Shown: positions 1 to 6,203 of the stretch, piece after piece
Position numbering within the stretch: the first letter of the stretch is position 1
Layout of the letters: each line of letters opens with the position of its first letter
NCBI GenBank assembly: GCA_021808185.1
Contig: JAKBCB010000237.1
Location: forward strand, 1-6,203
Source of the DNA: Pseudomonadota bacterium
GTDB lineage: Bacteria > Pseudomonadota > Alphaproteobacteria > Acetobacterales > Acetobacteraceae
Direction of reading: 5' to 3'
DNA: 6,203 bases
Translations under genes and position numbers: made by a program
The notes under the pieces: generated by a model
What the model saw: the letters and a program-made list of their open reading frames with translations, nothing else
What the model was told of the DNA's origin: nothing
The model's database searches: none

Positions 1-857
1 AGCCAACGGGCGCGGAAAATCCGTGCGGCGTCGGCCATCAGCTCGGCACGCGCGGTGATCGGCAGAGGGGCGACCGCGAAGGTCTCGACATGGGCGAAGG
101 CAGTCGTGATCAGCGGCGTCATCCATCGCAGATCCGTCATCTCCTCGTCCGGATCGAGCCCCCGCTGCGCCGCCTCGGTGCAGGCGCGGGCGATCCGAGC
201 CACTGGCTTTCCGCCGTCGCGGCGGAAATAGAGCGTCTCAGAAATATGACGAATCTCACCGTATAAGGCAAGCTCCGCGAGGGCTGAATGGTCCCATCCT
301 GCGCGATACGGGAATCTGGCGAGACGGTCGGTGGCGGCGCGGCGGTACACCCCCCAGAAACTCGGTGCGCTGGTGTAGCGCGCCATCACATGGCGTGCCC
401 GCTCCGCCGGGTCCGGCCCGACCGCGTGCAGCCGGTGTTCGGGTGGATAGACCTGCCGCACCACGCCGTCGCCCACGAACACCAGCCCCGCGGCGTGACA
501 CATGGCGGTGTCGGGGTGTGCCAGCAGCACCCCCATCGCTTTCTCGACGAAACTGGGGGCGATCAGGTCGTCGGCGGTTTTCGGCAGCAGGAAATCCGCG
601 TCGCCCAGCATGAAGGCGCGCTGGCAGTTCACCACGCTGCCGCCATTGGAACGGGCGCGATGCAGCCGCAGGCTGGGCACGCTCGCCTGATAGCGCCGCA
701 CCACCTCGGGCGTGCCGTCGGTCGAGCCGTTGTCGATCACCGTCAGGGTCAGCGCCGGCCATGTCTGCGCCAGCACGCTTTCGATGGCCGCCCCGATCGT
801 GTCCGCCGCGTTGAAGGCGAACAGGTTCACATCGACGTCGGGGCAGTCGCGCGTCAC
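1..857 (-). CDS. Family 2 glycosyltransferase (C-terminus beyond the window edge)
   Basis: 285 codons are visible, with no stop before base 1. The GT-A fold begins with VNLFAFNAADTIGAAIESVL (residues 10-29), followed by VIDNGSTDGTPEVV (40-53), the nucleotide-sugar binding core of GT2 enzymes. Then come RSNGGSVVNC (69-78), FLLPKTADD (89-97) where GT2 enzymes have their metal-binding DxD, and SFWGVYRRA (166-174) with GWDH (187-190), a likely catalytic-base region. FRRDGGKP (211-218) follows; after that the sequence is helical without recognisable motifs. The GTG at 857 overlaps the preceding stop (GTGA), matching the coupling seen upstream in the chain. A second in-frame GTG at 878, inside the upstream gene, would add seven residues and is less likely. 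Donor and acceptor sugars cannot be read. It probably extends or builds the glycan used by the neighbouring GT41 enzyme, which is inference. Confidence 0.85.
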   Translation of the reverse strand, partial: MTRDCPDVDVNLFAFNAADTIGAAIESVLAQTWPALTLTVIDNGSTDGTPEVVRRYQASVPSLRLHRARSNGGSVVNCQRAFMLGDADFLLPKTADDLIAPSFVEKAMGVLLAHPDTAMCHAAGLVFVGDGVVRQVYPPEHRLHAVGPDPAERARHVMARYTSAPSFWGVYRRAATDRLARFPYRAGWDHSALAELALYGEIRHISETLYFRRDGGKPVARIARACTEAAQRGLDPDEEMTDLRWMTPLITTAFAHVETFAVAPLPITARAELMADAARIFRARW

Positions 858-3190
858 GCCGCCGGCCGTGCCTGCCACACCTGACGGAGGGCGGCGCCCA
901 GATTGGCGGCGAAGCGGGGGGCATCGCACAGCGGGCTTGCCTTCATCATCGGCCGCAATCCCGCCCGCAGCCGTCGCAGCGCCGGCAGGTCCGCCGCGCG
1001 CGCCACCGCCAGGTCCACATAGCCCGCAATGTCCGCCGCCACCCAGTCGCCGAGGCCGGCATTGCCGAGATGGCTCGCCGAGTGGCGCGAGGCGAAGCTC
1101 TCGCCCGGCATGGTCACCACCGGCACGCCCATCCACAGCGCCTCGCAGGTGGTCAGCCCGCCCGAATACGGGAACGGGTCCAGCACGATGTCGATGTCGG
1201 CGTGCTGCGCCAGTTGCGCGCGATGCGAGGACGAGCCGCGCGTTTCGATGCGGCTTGGGTCCACCCCATGGACGGCGAAGCTCTCGCGCATCCACGCGGC
1301 GGTGGTCCGGTCGTTGAACTGGTGCGTTTTCAGCACCAGCCGCGACCCGGGCACGCGCGTCAGCACGCGGGCCCAGGCGGCGATGGTGGGTGGGGTGATC
1401 TTCGCCAGATTGTTGAAGCAGCCGAACGTCACCGCCCCGCGCGCATCGGCGGGCAAGGCGGCCACCTCCGGCGCGTAGGGCGGGGCCGAGTAGCAGACAT
1501 AGCCGTCCGGCAGCCGCAGCAGACGCTCGCAATACAGCGTGTCCGCGCCCTCCGGCGTCTCGCGCTGGTCGGAGATGAACCAGTCCATCTCGGCCAGACC
1601 GCTGCTGTGGTTCTGCATGCCGACCCACTTCACCTGCACCGGCGCCGGCCGCAGCGCGCACACCGCCAGCGTGCCCTGATCGCCCCAGCCGCCCATGTCG
1701 ATCAGGATGTCGATCCCCGCCTCGCGGATGCACGTGGCCACGGCGGCGGCGGGCCGGCCGGTGATGACGTGCCATTCGGCGGCAATCGCCTGGAACCGGC
1801 GGCACACCGCGTCGTCGGAGCGGGCTTGCCCCAGGCAGATCAGTTCGAACGCCGCCGGGTCGAGCGCCTCGAACGCGGCGAGTGTGAGCCAGCCGACCGG
1901 GTGGGTGCGCAGATTGGGCGACAGCAGGCCCAGCCGCAGCCGCCGTCCGCTCGCCTCCGGCCGCGTGGGCGGCGGCGCGCCATCGCGCGGCAACAGGCTG
2001 GCCGCCTGGCGCGCGGCCGCCAGGATCTCGGCCGCCGCGACCCCGTCGCAATAGGTCAACGCACTGCTCAGCGTGCGCCAGCCGAGGGACTGCTCCGGCG
2101 CCACTTCGGTCGCGCGCCGTGCCGCCGCCACGCCCGCCGCCTGCAAGCCGAGCGAGATCAGCGAATTGGCCAGATTGCACAGCAGTGCCGGCTGCTCGCC
2201 GAATTCCGCGATCAGGCTTTCCAGGATCTCCCGCCCTTCGCGGTAGCGGTGCACGCGGTTCAGGGCCGCCGCGTGGTCGTTGCGCAGGCCGAGATTGTCC
2301 GGCGACAGCTCCGTGGCCCGCTTCAGGGCCGGCACCGCGGCGGCAAATTGGGCGGTATGCAGCAGCGCGTTCGCCAGCGCCGCCGCCGGCAGCGGCGCAT
2401 CGGGCGCGAGCAGCACCGCCGTCTCCAGCAGATCGACCGCTTCCTCGCCGCGCCCCAGCCGGTCCAGCAGGATCGCGCGCGCCGTCAGTTGCGCGACATC
2501 CAGCGGGTCGCGCTCGGTCGCCACCTCCAGCCGCGCCAGTTCGGCGGTGGCGCTGCCGGCCGCGAACGCCGCCTCGACCAGCCGCAGGGCAATGCCGATG
2601 TCGTCCGGCGCGAGGCGCCGCGCCTCGGCGAAGGCGGACTCCGCCGCGGCGGAGTCCTCGGTCGCCAGCAACGCGATCCCCAGCGCCTCCCATGCCTCCG
2701 CGCGCCGGGGCTGGATGCCGCAGCAGCGCAGCAGCAGGATTTGCGCCCGTTCCGGGTCGCCGCCCAGGATGCTCAGCACCCCGAGGCCGAGCAGCGCGTC
2801 CGTCCGGTTCGGGTTGATGTCGAGCGCCCGCTCGTATTCCGCCGCCGCCAGCACCGGCTCGTCGGCGCGGCGCAGGCTCTCGGCGAGGCGGACCGGCGGT
2901 TCGTCCCAGTCCGGGCAGAACCGCATGAGCGCGCGCATGCGCGCCCGTCCGTCCAGGCCCAGACGATCCTCGGCCAGCGCCAGATTGAGCTGCGTGACCG
3001 CCGAACCGTCGCCCAGCTCGCGCGCGCGTCGCAGCGCCGCCAGCGCCTCCGCCCAGGCCTCGGCTTGCAGATGCAGCATGCCGAGCACGGCGAACTCCGC
3101 CGCCTCGGTGGGCGTGGCGAGCGTGATCATCGCGCCCGCGGCGTCGTGACCGGTGAGCTGCTCCAGCGCCCGGTGCGCCAGCGCGCTCAT
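854..3190 (-). CDS. TPR/SPINDLY-type (GT41, OGT-like) glycosyltransferase, candidate flagellin glycosyltransferase
   Basis: A 778-residue protein: about ten TPR-like repeats (residues 1-395; clear ones at 110-195, for example YERALDINPNRTDALLGLGV), then an O-GlcNAc-transferase-like catalytic half (417-778). Catalytic-half landmarks are LRLGLLSPNLRTHPVG with His430 at the OGT catalytic His position, ILIDMGGW (495-502), LRPAPVQVKWVG (513-524), CFNNLAKITP with Lys597 (UDP-contacting Lys in OGT), DIVLDPFPYSGGLTTCEALW (667-686), and VTMPGESFASRHSASHL (692-708). These enzymes transfer a sugar to Ser/Thr; Caulobacter FlmG, with the same TPR plus GT41 layout, glycosylates flagellin. The start at 3190 is chosen for the ATGA overlap with the methyltransferase stop. 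The frame runs open nearly 400 codons further upstream, but that is Arg/Gly-rich noise antagonistic to the methyltransferase gene. No clear Shine-Dalgarno is seen, so coupling is likely. Family is certain; flagellin as acceptor is inference. Confidence 0.92.
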   Translation of the reverse strand: MSALAHRALEQLTGHDAAGAMITLATPTEAAEFAVLGMLHLQAEAWAEALAALRRARELGDGSAVTQLNLALAEDRLGLDGRARMRALMRFCPDWDEPPVRLAESLRRADEPVLAAAEYERALDINPNRTDALLGLGVLSILGGDPERAQILLLRCCGIQPRRAEAWEALGIALLATEDSAAAESAFAEARRLAPDDIGIALRLVEAAFAAGSATAELARLEVATERDPLDVAQLTARAILLDRLGRGEEAVDLLETAVLLAPDAPLPAAALANALLHTAQFAAAVPALKRATELSPDNLGLRNDHAAALNRVHRYREGREILESLIAEFGEQPALLCNLANSLISLGLQAAGVAAARRATEVAPEQSLGWRTLSSALTYCDGVAAAEILAAARQAASLLPRDGAPPPTRPEASGRRLRLGLLSPNLRTHPVGWLTLAAFEALDPAAFELICLGQARSDDAVCRRFQAIAAEWHVITGRPAAAVATCIREAGIDILIDMGGWGDQGTLAVCALRPAPVQVKWVGMQNHSSGLAEMDWFISDQRETPEGADTLYCERLLRLPDGYVCYSAPPYAPEVAALPADARGAVTFGCFNNLAKITPPTIAAWARVLTRVPGSRLVLKTHQFNDRTTAAWMRESFAVHGVDPSRIETRGSSSHRAQLAQHADIDIVLDPFPYSGGLTTCEALWMGVPVVTMPGESFASRHSASHLGNAGLGDWVAADIAGYVDLAVARAADLPALRRLRAGLRPMMKASPLCDAPRFAANLGAALRQVWQARPAA

Positions 3191-4623
3191 GCCGCCAACC
3201 GCGCCAGCGTGACCAGCAGGCCCGGCACCGGCAGCCCGATTTCCATCCGCACCGTCTCCGTCCGCCGTGCCACCACCGCAAGGCCCGCCGCTTCGGCCGC
3301 CGCTTCGATATGGGCGTCGGTGTGCGCATAGCGGCCGAGATGCCCCAGCAGCCAGGGCCGCCCGGCGGCCTCCGCCGTGGCAAGCTGCTCGACCGAGAAC
3401 ATGAACCGCCCCCCGGGGGCCAGCCGCGCCGCCACGCCGCGCAGGAGGGGGTGCAGATCGCCGAAATAGGGCAGCGCGTCGCCCGCCACGATCAGCGGAA
3501 ACATTCTGCTGTCCTCGGCGAGAAACCTCTCGATGTCCGCCTCGTGCAGTTCCGCGTACACGCCGCGTTTGGCCGCCTCCGCCAGCATGCCGGGGGACAG
3601 ATCCACCCCGATCCAGGGCCCGCGCGTCTGGTCCGCGGCGGCGACCGCCAGCAGGCCGGTGCCGCAGCCGAGATCGAGCACCGGCCCGATGCCGCCGCCG
3701 TGGTCCGGGCGAGACGCGGCCAGGGCCGCGCGGATGACCCCGGGAATGCGATAGCCGAGCGCGATCAGATGCGCGTCGAACCGGTTTGCGTAGCCGTCGA
3801 ACACCACGCGGACGTAGTCCGGGCTGGCGCGGCCGGCATCCGGGGCGAGCCCGCCGGCCGCCGCGAGATGGCGCACATACGGGTCGTCGGGGGCCAGCTT
3901 GCGCGCCTCGGCATAGGCATCCCCGGCTTCGGCATGGCGCCCCAGGCTGGATCGGGCATGGCCCAGCAGGCCGAACACGCAGGCATCCGCGACCCCGTCC
4001 GCGCAGGCCGCGAGCGCCAGCACCTCCGCCCCGGCGAAGTCGCCGCCACGCATCCGCAGCACGATTGCGGCCGTGCGCAGCCCGACATGCGCGGGCGCAC
4101 GGGCGATCCCGTCCGCCAGCGTGGCGTCGGCGGCGGCGTTGTCGCCGCATGCGGCCTGGGCCGCCGCAAGTTGCACCCGGTAGCTGGCCTCTCCCCCGGC
4201 TGCGGCCACGGCCTCGGCCAGGCACGCGCGCCCGTCCTCGTGATGGCCAAGCTGGTTGAGCAGCGCGCCGAGCATCGCCTTGGCCCGCGGTTGGGAGGGC
4301 GCCAGCACCACCGCCTCCGCCGCGTCCCGCGCCGCCGCGAGCGTGTCGCCCGCCGCCTCGCGCGCGACCGCGCGTGCCAGCCACAGCGCCACGGCACCCG
4401 GCGCGCGGGCGATCGCCGCGTCGAGCACGGCGCAGGCCTCGGCCGGCCGGCCTTCGCGCAGCAGCACGCGGGATTCGAGATCGGCGAGGTCGTCGCCCGG
4501 CGGATACAGCCGCAGCGCGGCATTCAACAGTGGCCGCGCCGCGCCCAGCCGCCCGGCATCGAGCATTTGGCGCAGCCGCGTCAGAAGCTCGCTGTCAGGG
4601 GCGAGCTTGCGTGCGATGGACAT
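3187..4623 (-). CDS. TPR protein with C-terminal SAM-dependent methyltransferase domain
   Basis: A 478-residue cytoplasmic protein with no signal peptide or membrane segment. Residues 10-250 are TPR-like helical pairs (for example LRQMLDAGRLGAARPLLNAAL, split around 17-37, and GRHAEAGDAYAEARKLAPDD at 228-247). A linker with YVRVVFDGYANRFDAHL (270-286) precedes the methyltransferase; this motif is typical of the TPR-containing predicted methyltransferases (COG4976 type). The Rossmann SAM fold shows motif I VLDLGCGTG (315-323), the acidic ribose-binding Asp341 in IGVDLSPGML, HEADI (360-364) near the adenine site, and VAGDALPYFGDL (379-390). The C-terminus (GRYAHTDAHIEAAAEAAGL, from 430) is also typical. 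The ATG at 4623 has a strong AGGAGG. The stop overlaps the next start (ATGA), so it is translationally coupled to the GT41-like enzyme. The substrate is unknown; flagellin or its glycan is inferred from context. Confidence 0.88.
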   Translation of the reverse strand: MSIARKLAPDSELLTRLRQMLDAGRLGAARPLLNAALRLYPPGDDLADLESRVLLREGRPAEACAVLDAAIARAPGAVALWLARAVAREAAGDTLAAARDAAEAVVLAPSQPRAKAMLGALLNQLGHHEDGRACLAEAVAAAGGEASYRVQLAAAQAACGDNAAADATLADGIARAPAHVGLRTAAIVLRMRGGDFAGAEVLALAACADGVADACVFGLLGHARSSLGRHAEAGDAYAEARKLAPDDPYVRHLAAAGGLAPDAGRASPDYVRVVFDGYANRFDAHLIALGYRIPGVIRAALAASRPDHGGGIGPVLDLGCGTGLLAVAAADQTRGPWIGVDLSPGMLAEAAKRGVYAELHEADIERFLAEDSRMFPLIVAGDALPYFGDLHPLLRGVAARLAPGGRFMFSVEQLATAEAAGRPWLLGHLGRYAHTDAHIEAAAEAAGLAVVARRTETVRMEIGLPVPGLLVTLARLAA

Positions 4624-4628
4624 GGGCA

Positions 4629-4643
4629 GGTCCCTCCTGGACC
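4629..4643 (-). promoter_or_regulatory. Ribosome binding site of the TPR-methyltransferase gene, set in a small hairpin
   Basis: The transcript carries a full AGGAGG (4633-4638 on the minus strand), 9 bases before the ATG at 4623, the strongest Shine-Dalgarno sequence in the window. It sits in a perfect 5-bp inverted repeat, GGTCC-AGGAG-GGACC, so that AGGAG forms the loop. This gene therefore has its own strong initiation site, unlike its two downstream neighbours, which rely on overlaps. Whether the hairpin presents or masks the site cannot be told from sequence. Confidence 0.6.
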
Positions 4644-4657
4644 GCTGTGTCCGCCGG

Positions 4658-5041
4658 TCAGCCGAGCGTGGAAAGGCCGGCGGCGATGTTCTCGTTCACC
4701 GAGAGCAGGAATTCGATGTCCGGGTGCGCGGACTCCGCGTCCCGCCGCACGGCGAGGCCGACCGAGATGATCGCGGCGCGCAATTCCGGCGACAGCGCGT
4801 TGTCCGGATCGCTGACGAGATCGATCACGGTGTTCCACAGGCGGATCAGGTCGGCCAGCGCGCGGGAATGCGCGATCCCCCCTTCGTCCTGCGCGCGCCG
4901 AAGTGCCACGTTGGCATAGCGGAAGACCTCCGCCTCCTGCTGGCGCACGCTGCGCCGGCTGGAGGAGGCGGCATAGGCCCGCGTCGCCTGCCCGAAGCCG
5001 TGCGTCGGGCCGGCGCCGGTGTCGCTGCCCTGCGTGCTCAT
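4658..5041 (-). CDS. flaF: FlaF, flagellin assembly/secretion factor
   Basis: A 127-residue protein of the FlaF family, which in alphaproteobacteria is needed for flagellin production and secretion and works opposite to FlbT. Family features are AYAASSSRRSVRQQEAEVF (residues 22-40), an Arg/Ala-rich helix, the ALADLIRLWNTVIDLVSD core (61-78), NALSPELRAAIISVGLAV (81-98), and the C-terminal ending FLLSVNENIAAGLSTLG (111-127). The ATG at 5041 overlaps the flbT stop (ATGA), and a GGAG lies 8 bases upstream, so this start is well supported. An ATG six bases upstream is in another frame. The first 20 residues are a Gly/Ser-rich extension not expected to be conserved. The flaF-flbT pairing behind a flagellin gene makes the assignment firm; the molecular role is from family knowledge. 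Confidence 0.92.
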   Translation of the reverse strand: MSTQGSDTGAGPTHGFGQATRAYAASSSRRSVRQQEAEVFRYANVALRRAQDEGGIAHSRALADLIRLWNTVIDLVSDPDNALSPELRAAIISVGLAVRRDAESAHPDIEFLLSVNENIAAGLSTLG

Positions 5042-5442
5042 GCCGCATGCTCCGCTTGCAGCACCGCGTCCTCGTGTCGAATGATGCGGCGCGTGAGTTT
5101 CAGCGCGTGATAGCAATCGTCCGCCTCCGCCGCGTGCAGCGCGCGGTCGAGGATTTCCCGCGCCAGCGGCGACGTTGTCGCGGTCTTGAAGTCCGCGATC
5201 AGTTGCCGCGCGGCCTCCAGCCCGGCGCCGCGCTCGGCCTCCGCGCCGATATAGGCGGATTGCAGCGCGAAATAGATGCGCCGCGCCGGCGTGTCCGCCT
5301 CGTCCGGCGCCATGATCTGCTTGCCGAACAGGAAGCGCGCGTGCGCCGTCAGCTCGATCCGCGATTTCGTACGAAAGCGGATCGGCGCGCCATTGACGAT
5401 CATCGTGTCGCCCTGGCGCAGTTCGAGTACGAGCGTTGACAC
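5038..5442 (-). CDS. flbT: FlbT, flagellin mRNA post-transcriptional regulator
   Basis: A 134-residue protein, close to the roughly 140 residues usual for FlbT. In Caulobacter, FlbT represses flagellin synthesis by acting on the flagellin mRNA leader, coupling it to filament assembly. Family hallmarks are the N-terminal LVLELRQGD and IVNGAPI (residues 4-21), the ARFLFGKQIM segment (35-44), and TPARRIYFALQSAYIG (51-66). The last third (about 90-130) is helical and charged. The start is GTG at 5442, because only this places LVLELRQGD at the N-terminus as in the family. The frame stays open upstream into the flagellin gene, but that extension is Arg/Cys-rich, unlike FlbT, and has no nearby start codon. 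A possible Shine-Dalgarno sequence AAAGGGG lies 12 bases upstream, rather far away, which together with GTG suggests modest translation. The gene ends in an ATGA overlap with flaF. Confidence 0.93.
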   Translation of the reverse strand: MSTLVLELRQGDTMIVNGAPIRFRTKSRIELTAHARFLFGKQIMAPDEADTPARRIYFALQSAYIGAEAERGAGLEAARQLIADFKTATTSPLAREILDRALHAAEADDCYHALKLTRRIIRHEDAVLQAEHAA

Positions 5443-5494
5443 AGGCTTGCACGACCCCTTTGTTGCCCGCGTGGCGCGCGCGGAATTGGCGCGG

Positions 5495-5517
5495 GGCGCC
5501 GGCGTTCTGCCGGCGCC
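5495..5517 (-). terminator. Perfect 9-bp GC hairpin after the flagellin stop (terminator or mRNA 3' stabiliser)
   Basis: A perfect inverted repeat, ggcgccggc / gccggcgcc, surrounds a 5-base loop (5504-5508) and begins 7 bases after the flagellin stop codon. On the minus-strand transcript the stem is followed by GCGCCAATTCCGCG, so there is no U-tract and it is not a canonical intrinsic terminator. It may end or trim the abundant flagellin mRNA, protect its 3' end, or only partly stop transcription so that flbT-flaF are made at lower levels. The structure is directly seen; its role is inferred. Confidence 0.55.
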
Positions 5518-5524
5518 GCCCGCT

Positions 5525-6203
5525 TCACTTGAACAGGCTGAGCAGGCTTTGCGGCGCCTGATTGGCGATCGAAAGCGCCTGCGTACCAAGCTGCTGGCGA
5601 ATTTGCAGCGATTGCAGCTGTGCCGATTCCTGCGCGAGGTTGGCATCGATCAACGCACCCAGACCGTCGTTCAGCGAGGTGATCTTGTCGTTGTTGTAGT
5701 TGACCTGGTTGGTGACGTAGTTCGTCTCGGAACCAAATTTGTTCATCGCGGTGCCCAAGGTATTGAGCTTGTTGATGAACGTGCCCGGCGTTGCCGTCGC
5801 CGTGATCAGCTTGGACACGGTGGTGGCGGCGTTGAGCTGCGTCGAGGTGAAGTTGATCGAGCCGTAGAACGCCGAACCGCCGAAGGTGCCGATGCTGTAG
5901 CTGGCGCCGGACTCGTTGCGGATCACGCCGACCTGGCCGAACGTGCCGGAGCTGCCGGACATGTTGCCGATCAGCGTCTTGCCGTTATACGAGGCATCCT
6001 GGAAGAACGTTTTGATGTTCGCGACCAGCGACTGGTACTGCGCCACGTATTGCGACCGCTGGGTGCCCTGCGTGTTGCTGTCCGCCAGCTTCACCAGCAC
6101 GTCGCGCGCGCTGCTCATGGTGTTCGAGACGTCGTTCACCGCCGATAGGGTGGTCGAGAGCAGCCCCTGAACATTGCCGAGCTGCTGGTTGACGCTGGTA
6201 AGC
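5525..6203 (-). CDS. Flagellin, C-terminal part (N-terminus beyond the window edge)
   Basis: Structural subunit of the flagellar filament, secreted by the flagellar type III export apparatus. The reading frame is open to the window edge, giving 225 visible codons; by comparison with ordinary flagellins about 70-80 N-terminal residues are missing. A GTG at 6139 could be mistaken for a start, but the upstream codons (LTSVNQQLGN...) continue the helical D1 domain. Visible residues 15-80 match the end of the N-terminal D1 helices (LVKLADSNTQGTQR, then FFQDASYNGKTLI). Residues 80-150 form a short Ser/Thr/Gly-rich middle. Residues 155-225 are the C-terminal D1/D0 helices, ending in the very typical SIANQAPQSLLSLFK. 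There is no Cys or Trp in the visible part, and no large D2/D3 insertion, so the full protein is likely near 300 residues. It uses more AT-rich codons than its neighbours, as expected for a highly expressed flagellin. The directly following flbT and flaF support the call. Confidence 0.96.
   Translation of the reverse strand, partial: LTSVNQQLGNVQGLLSTTLSAVNDVSNTMSSARDVLVKLADSNTQGTQRSQYVAQYQSLVANIKTFFQDASYNGKTLIGNMSGSSGTFGQVGVIRNESGASYSIGTFGGSAFYGSINFTSTQLNAATTVSKLITATATPGTFINKLNTLGTAMNKFGSETNYVTNQVNYNNDKITSLNDGLGALIDANLAQESAQLQSLQIRQQLGTQALSIANQAPQSLLSLFK

Noticed and set aside
256..924. 222-codon minus-strand open frame at the GT2 locus
   Set aside because: Wrong frame over the real GT2 gene. 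Its translation is Arg-rich and lacks the NGSTDGT core, which appears in the frame starting at 857.
1070..3331. 753-codon open frame on the plus strand
   Set aside because: Antisense to the GT41-like gene. The product is Arg/Gln/His-rich with no domain. High GC third positions remove stop codons from the opposite strand.
3191..4384. Upstream open frame continuing the GT41-like gene by nearly 400 codons
   Set aside because: It lies fully within the methyltransferase gene in another frame, and the product is Arg/Gly-rich with no TPR character. The ATG at 3190 with an ATGA overlap is the sensible start. The openness is a GC-bias effect.
3310..4770. 486-codon open frame on the plus strand
   Set aside because: Antisense shadow of the methyltransferase gene with low-complexity Arg/Gly/Ala composition and no recognisable family.
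5443..5524. Possible sigma-54 or sigma-28 flagellar promoter ahead of flbT
   Set aside because: I looked for TGGC-N8-TTGC and TAAA-N15-GCCGATAA type elements on the minus strand and found no convincing match.
5443..5646. N-terminal extension of FlbT by 68 residues into the flagellin gene
   Set aside because: The extension is Arg/Cys/Ser-rich, antagonistic to the flagellin coding frame, and unlike any FlbT. The GTG at 5442 gives the family-typical N-terminus.
5276..6148. 290-codon open frame on the plus strand across flagellin and flbT
   Set aside because: Antisense to two well-supported genes, with no recognisable motif or ribosome binding site evidence.

Overview
The window is GC-rich DNA with one gene chain, all read on the minus strand, that ends a flagellin locus and runs into a protein- and glycan-modification block. 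It looks like a chromosome of an alphaproteobacterium. The evidence is a flbT-flaF pair directly behind a flagellin gene, which is an arrangement typical of that class, together with very strong GC bias at third codon positions. A member of the Rhodospirillales/Acetobacteraceae would fit, but that narrower placement is inference only.

Layout in transcription order, from high to low coordinates: (1) 6203-5525, flagellin with its N-terminus outside the window. (2) An 82-base gap with a perfect 9-bp hairpin. (3) 5442-5038, flbT, and 5041-4658, flaF, joined by an ATGA stop/start overlap. (4) A 34-base gap with a strong ribosome binding site in the loop of a small hairpin. (5) 4623-3187, a protein with N-terminal TPRs and a C-terminal SAM-dependent methyltransferase domain. 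(6) 3190-854, a 778-residue TPR/SPINDLY-type (O-GlcNAc transferase-like, GT41) glycosyltransferase, coupled to the methyltransferase by another ATGA overlap. (7) 857 to beyond base 1, a family 2 glycosyltransferase that starts with a GTGA overlap and lacks its C-terminus here.

Taken together, the structural protein (flagellin), its post-transcriptional regulator (FlbT), its secretion/assembly factor (FlaF) and three modification enzymes sit in one nearly continuous unit. The best reading is a flagellin-modification module. The TPR-GT41 enzyme resembles in architecture the flagellin glycosyltransferase FlmG described in Caulobacter. The TPR-methyltransferase and GT2 enzyme would then methylate or extend the glycan or flagellin. 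The enzyme classes and the gene order are visible in the sequence; the assignment of flagellin as substrate is inference.

There is no gene-free stretch over 300 bases. I see no tRNA, rRNA, CRISPR array, insertion sequence or phage feature.
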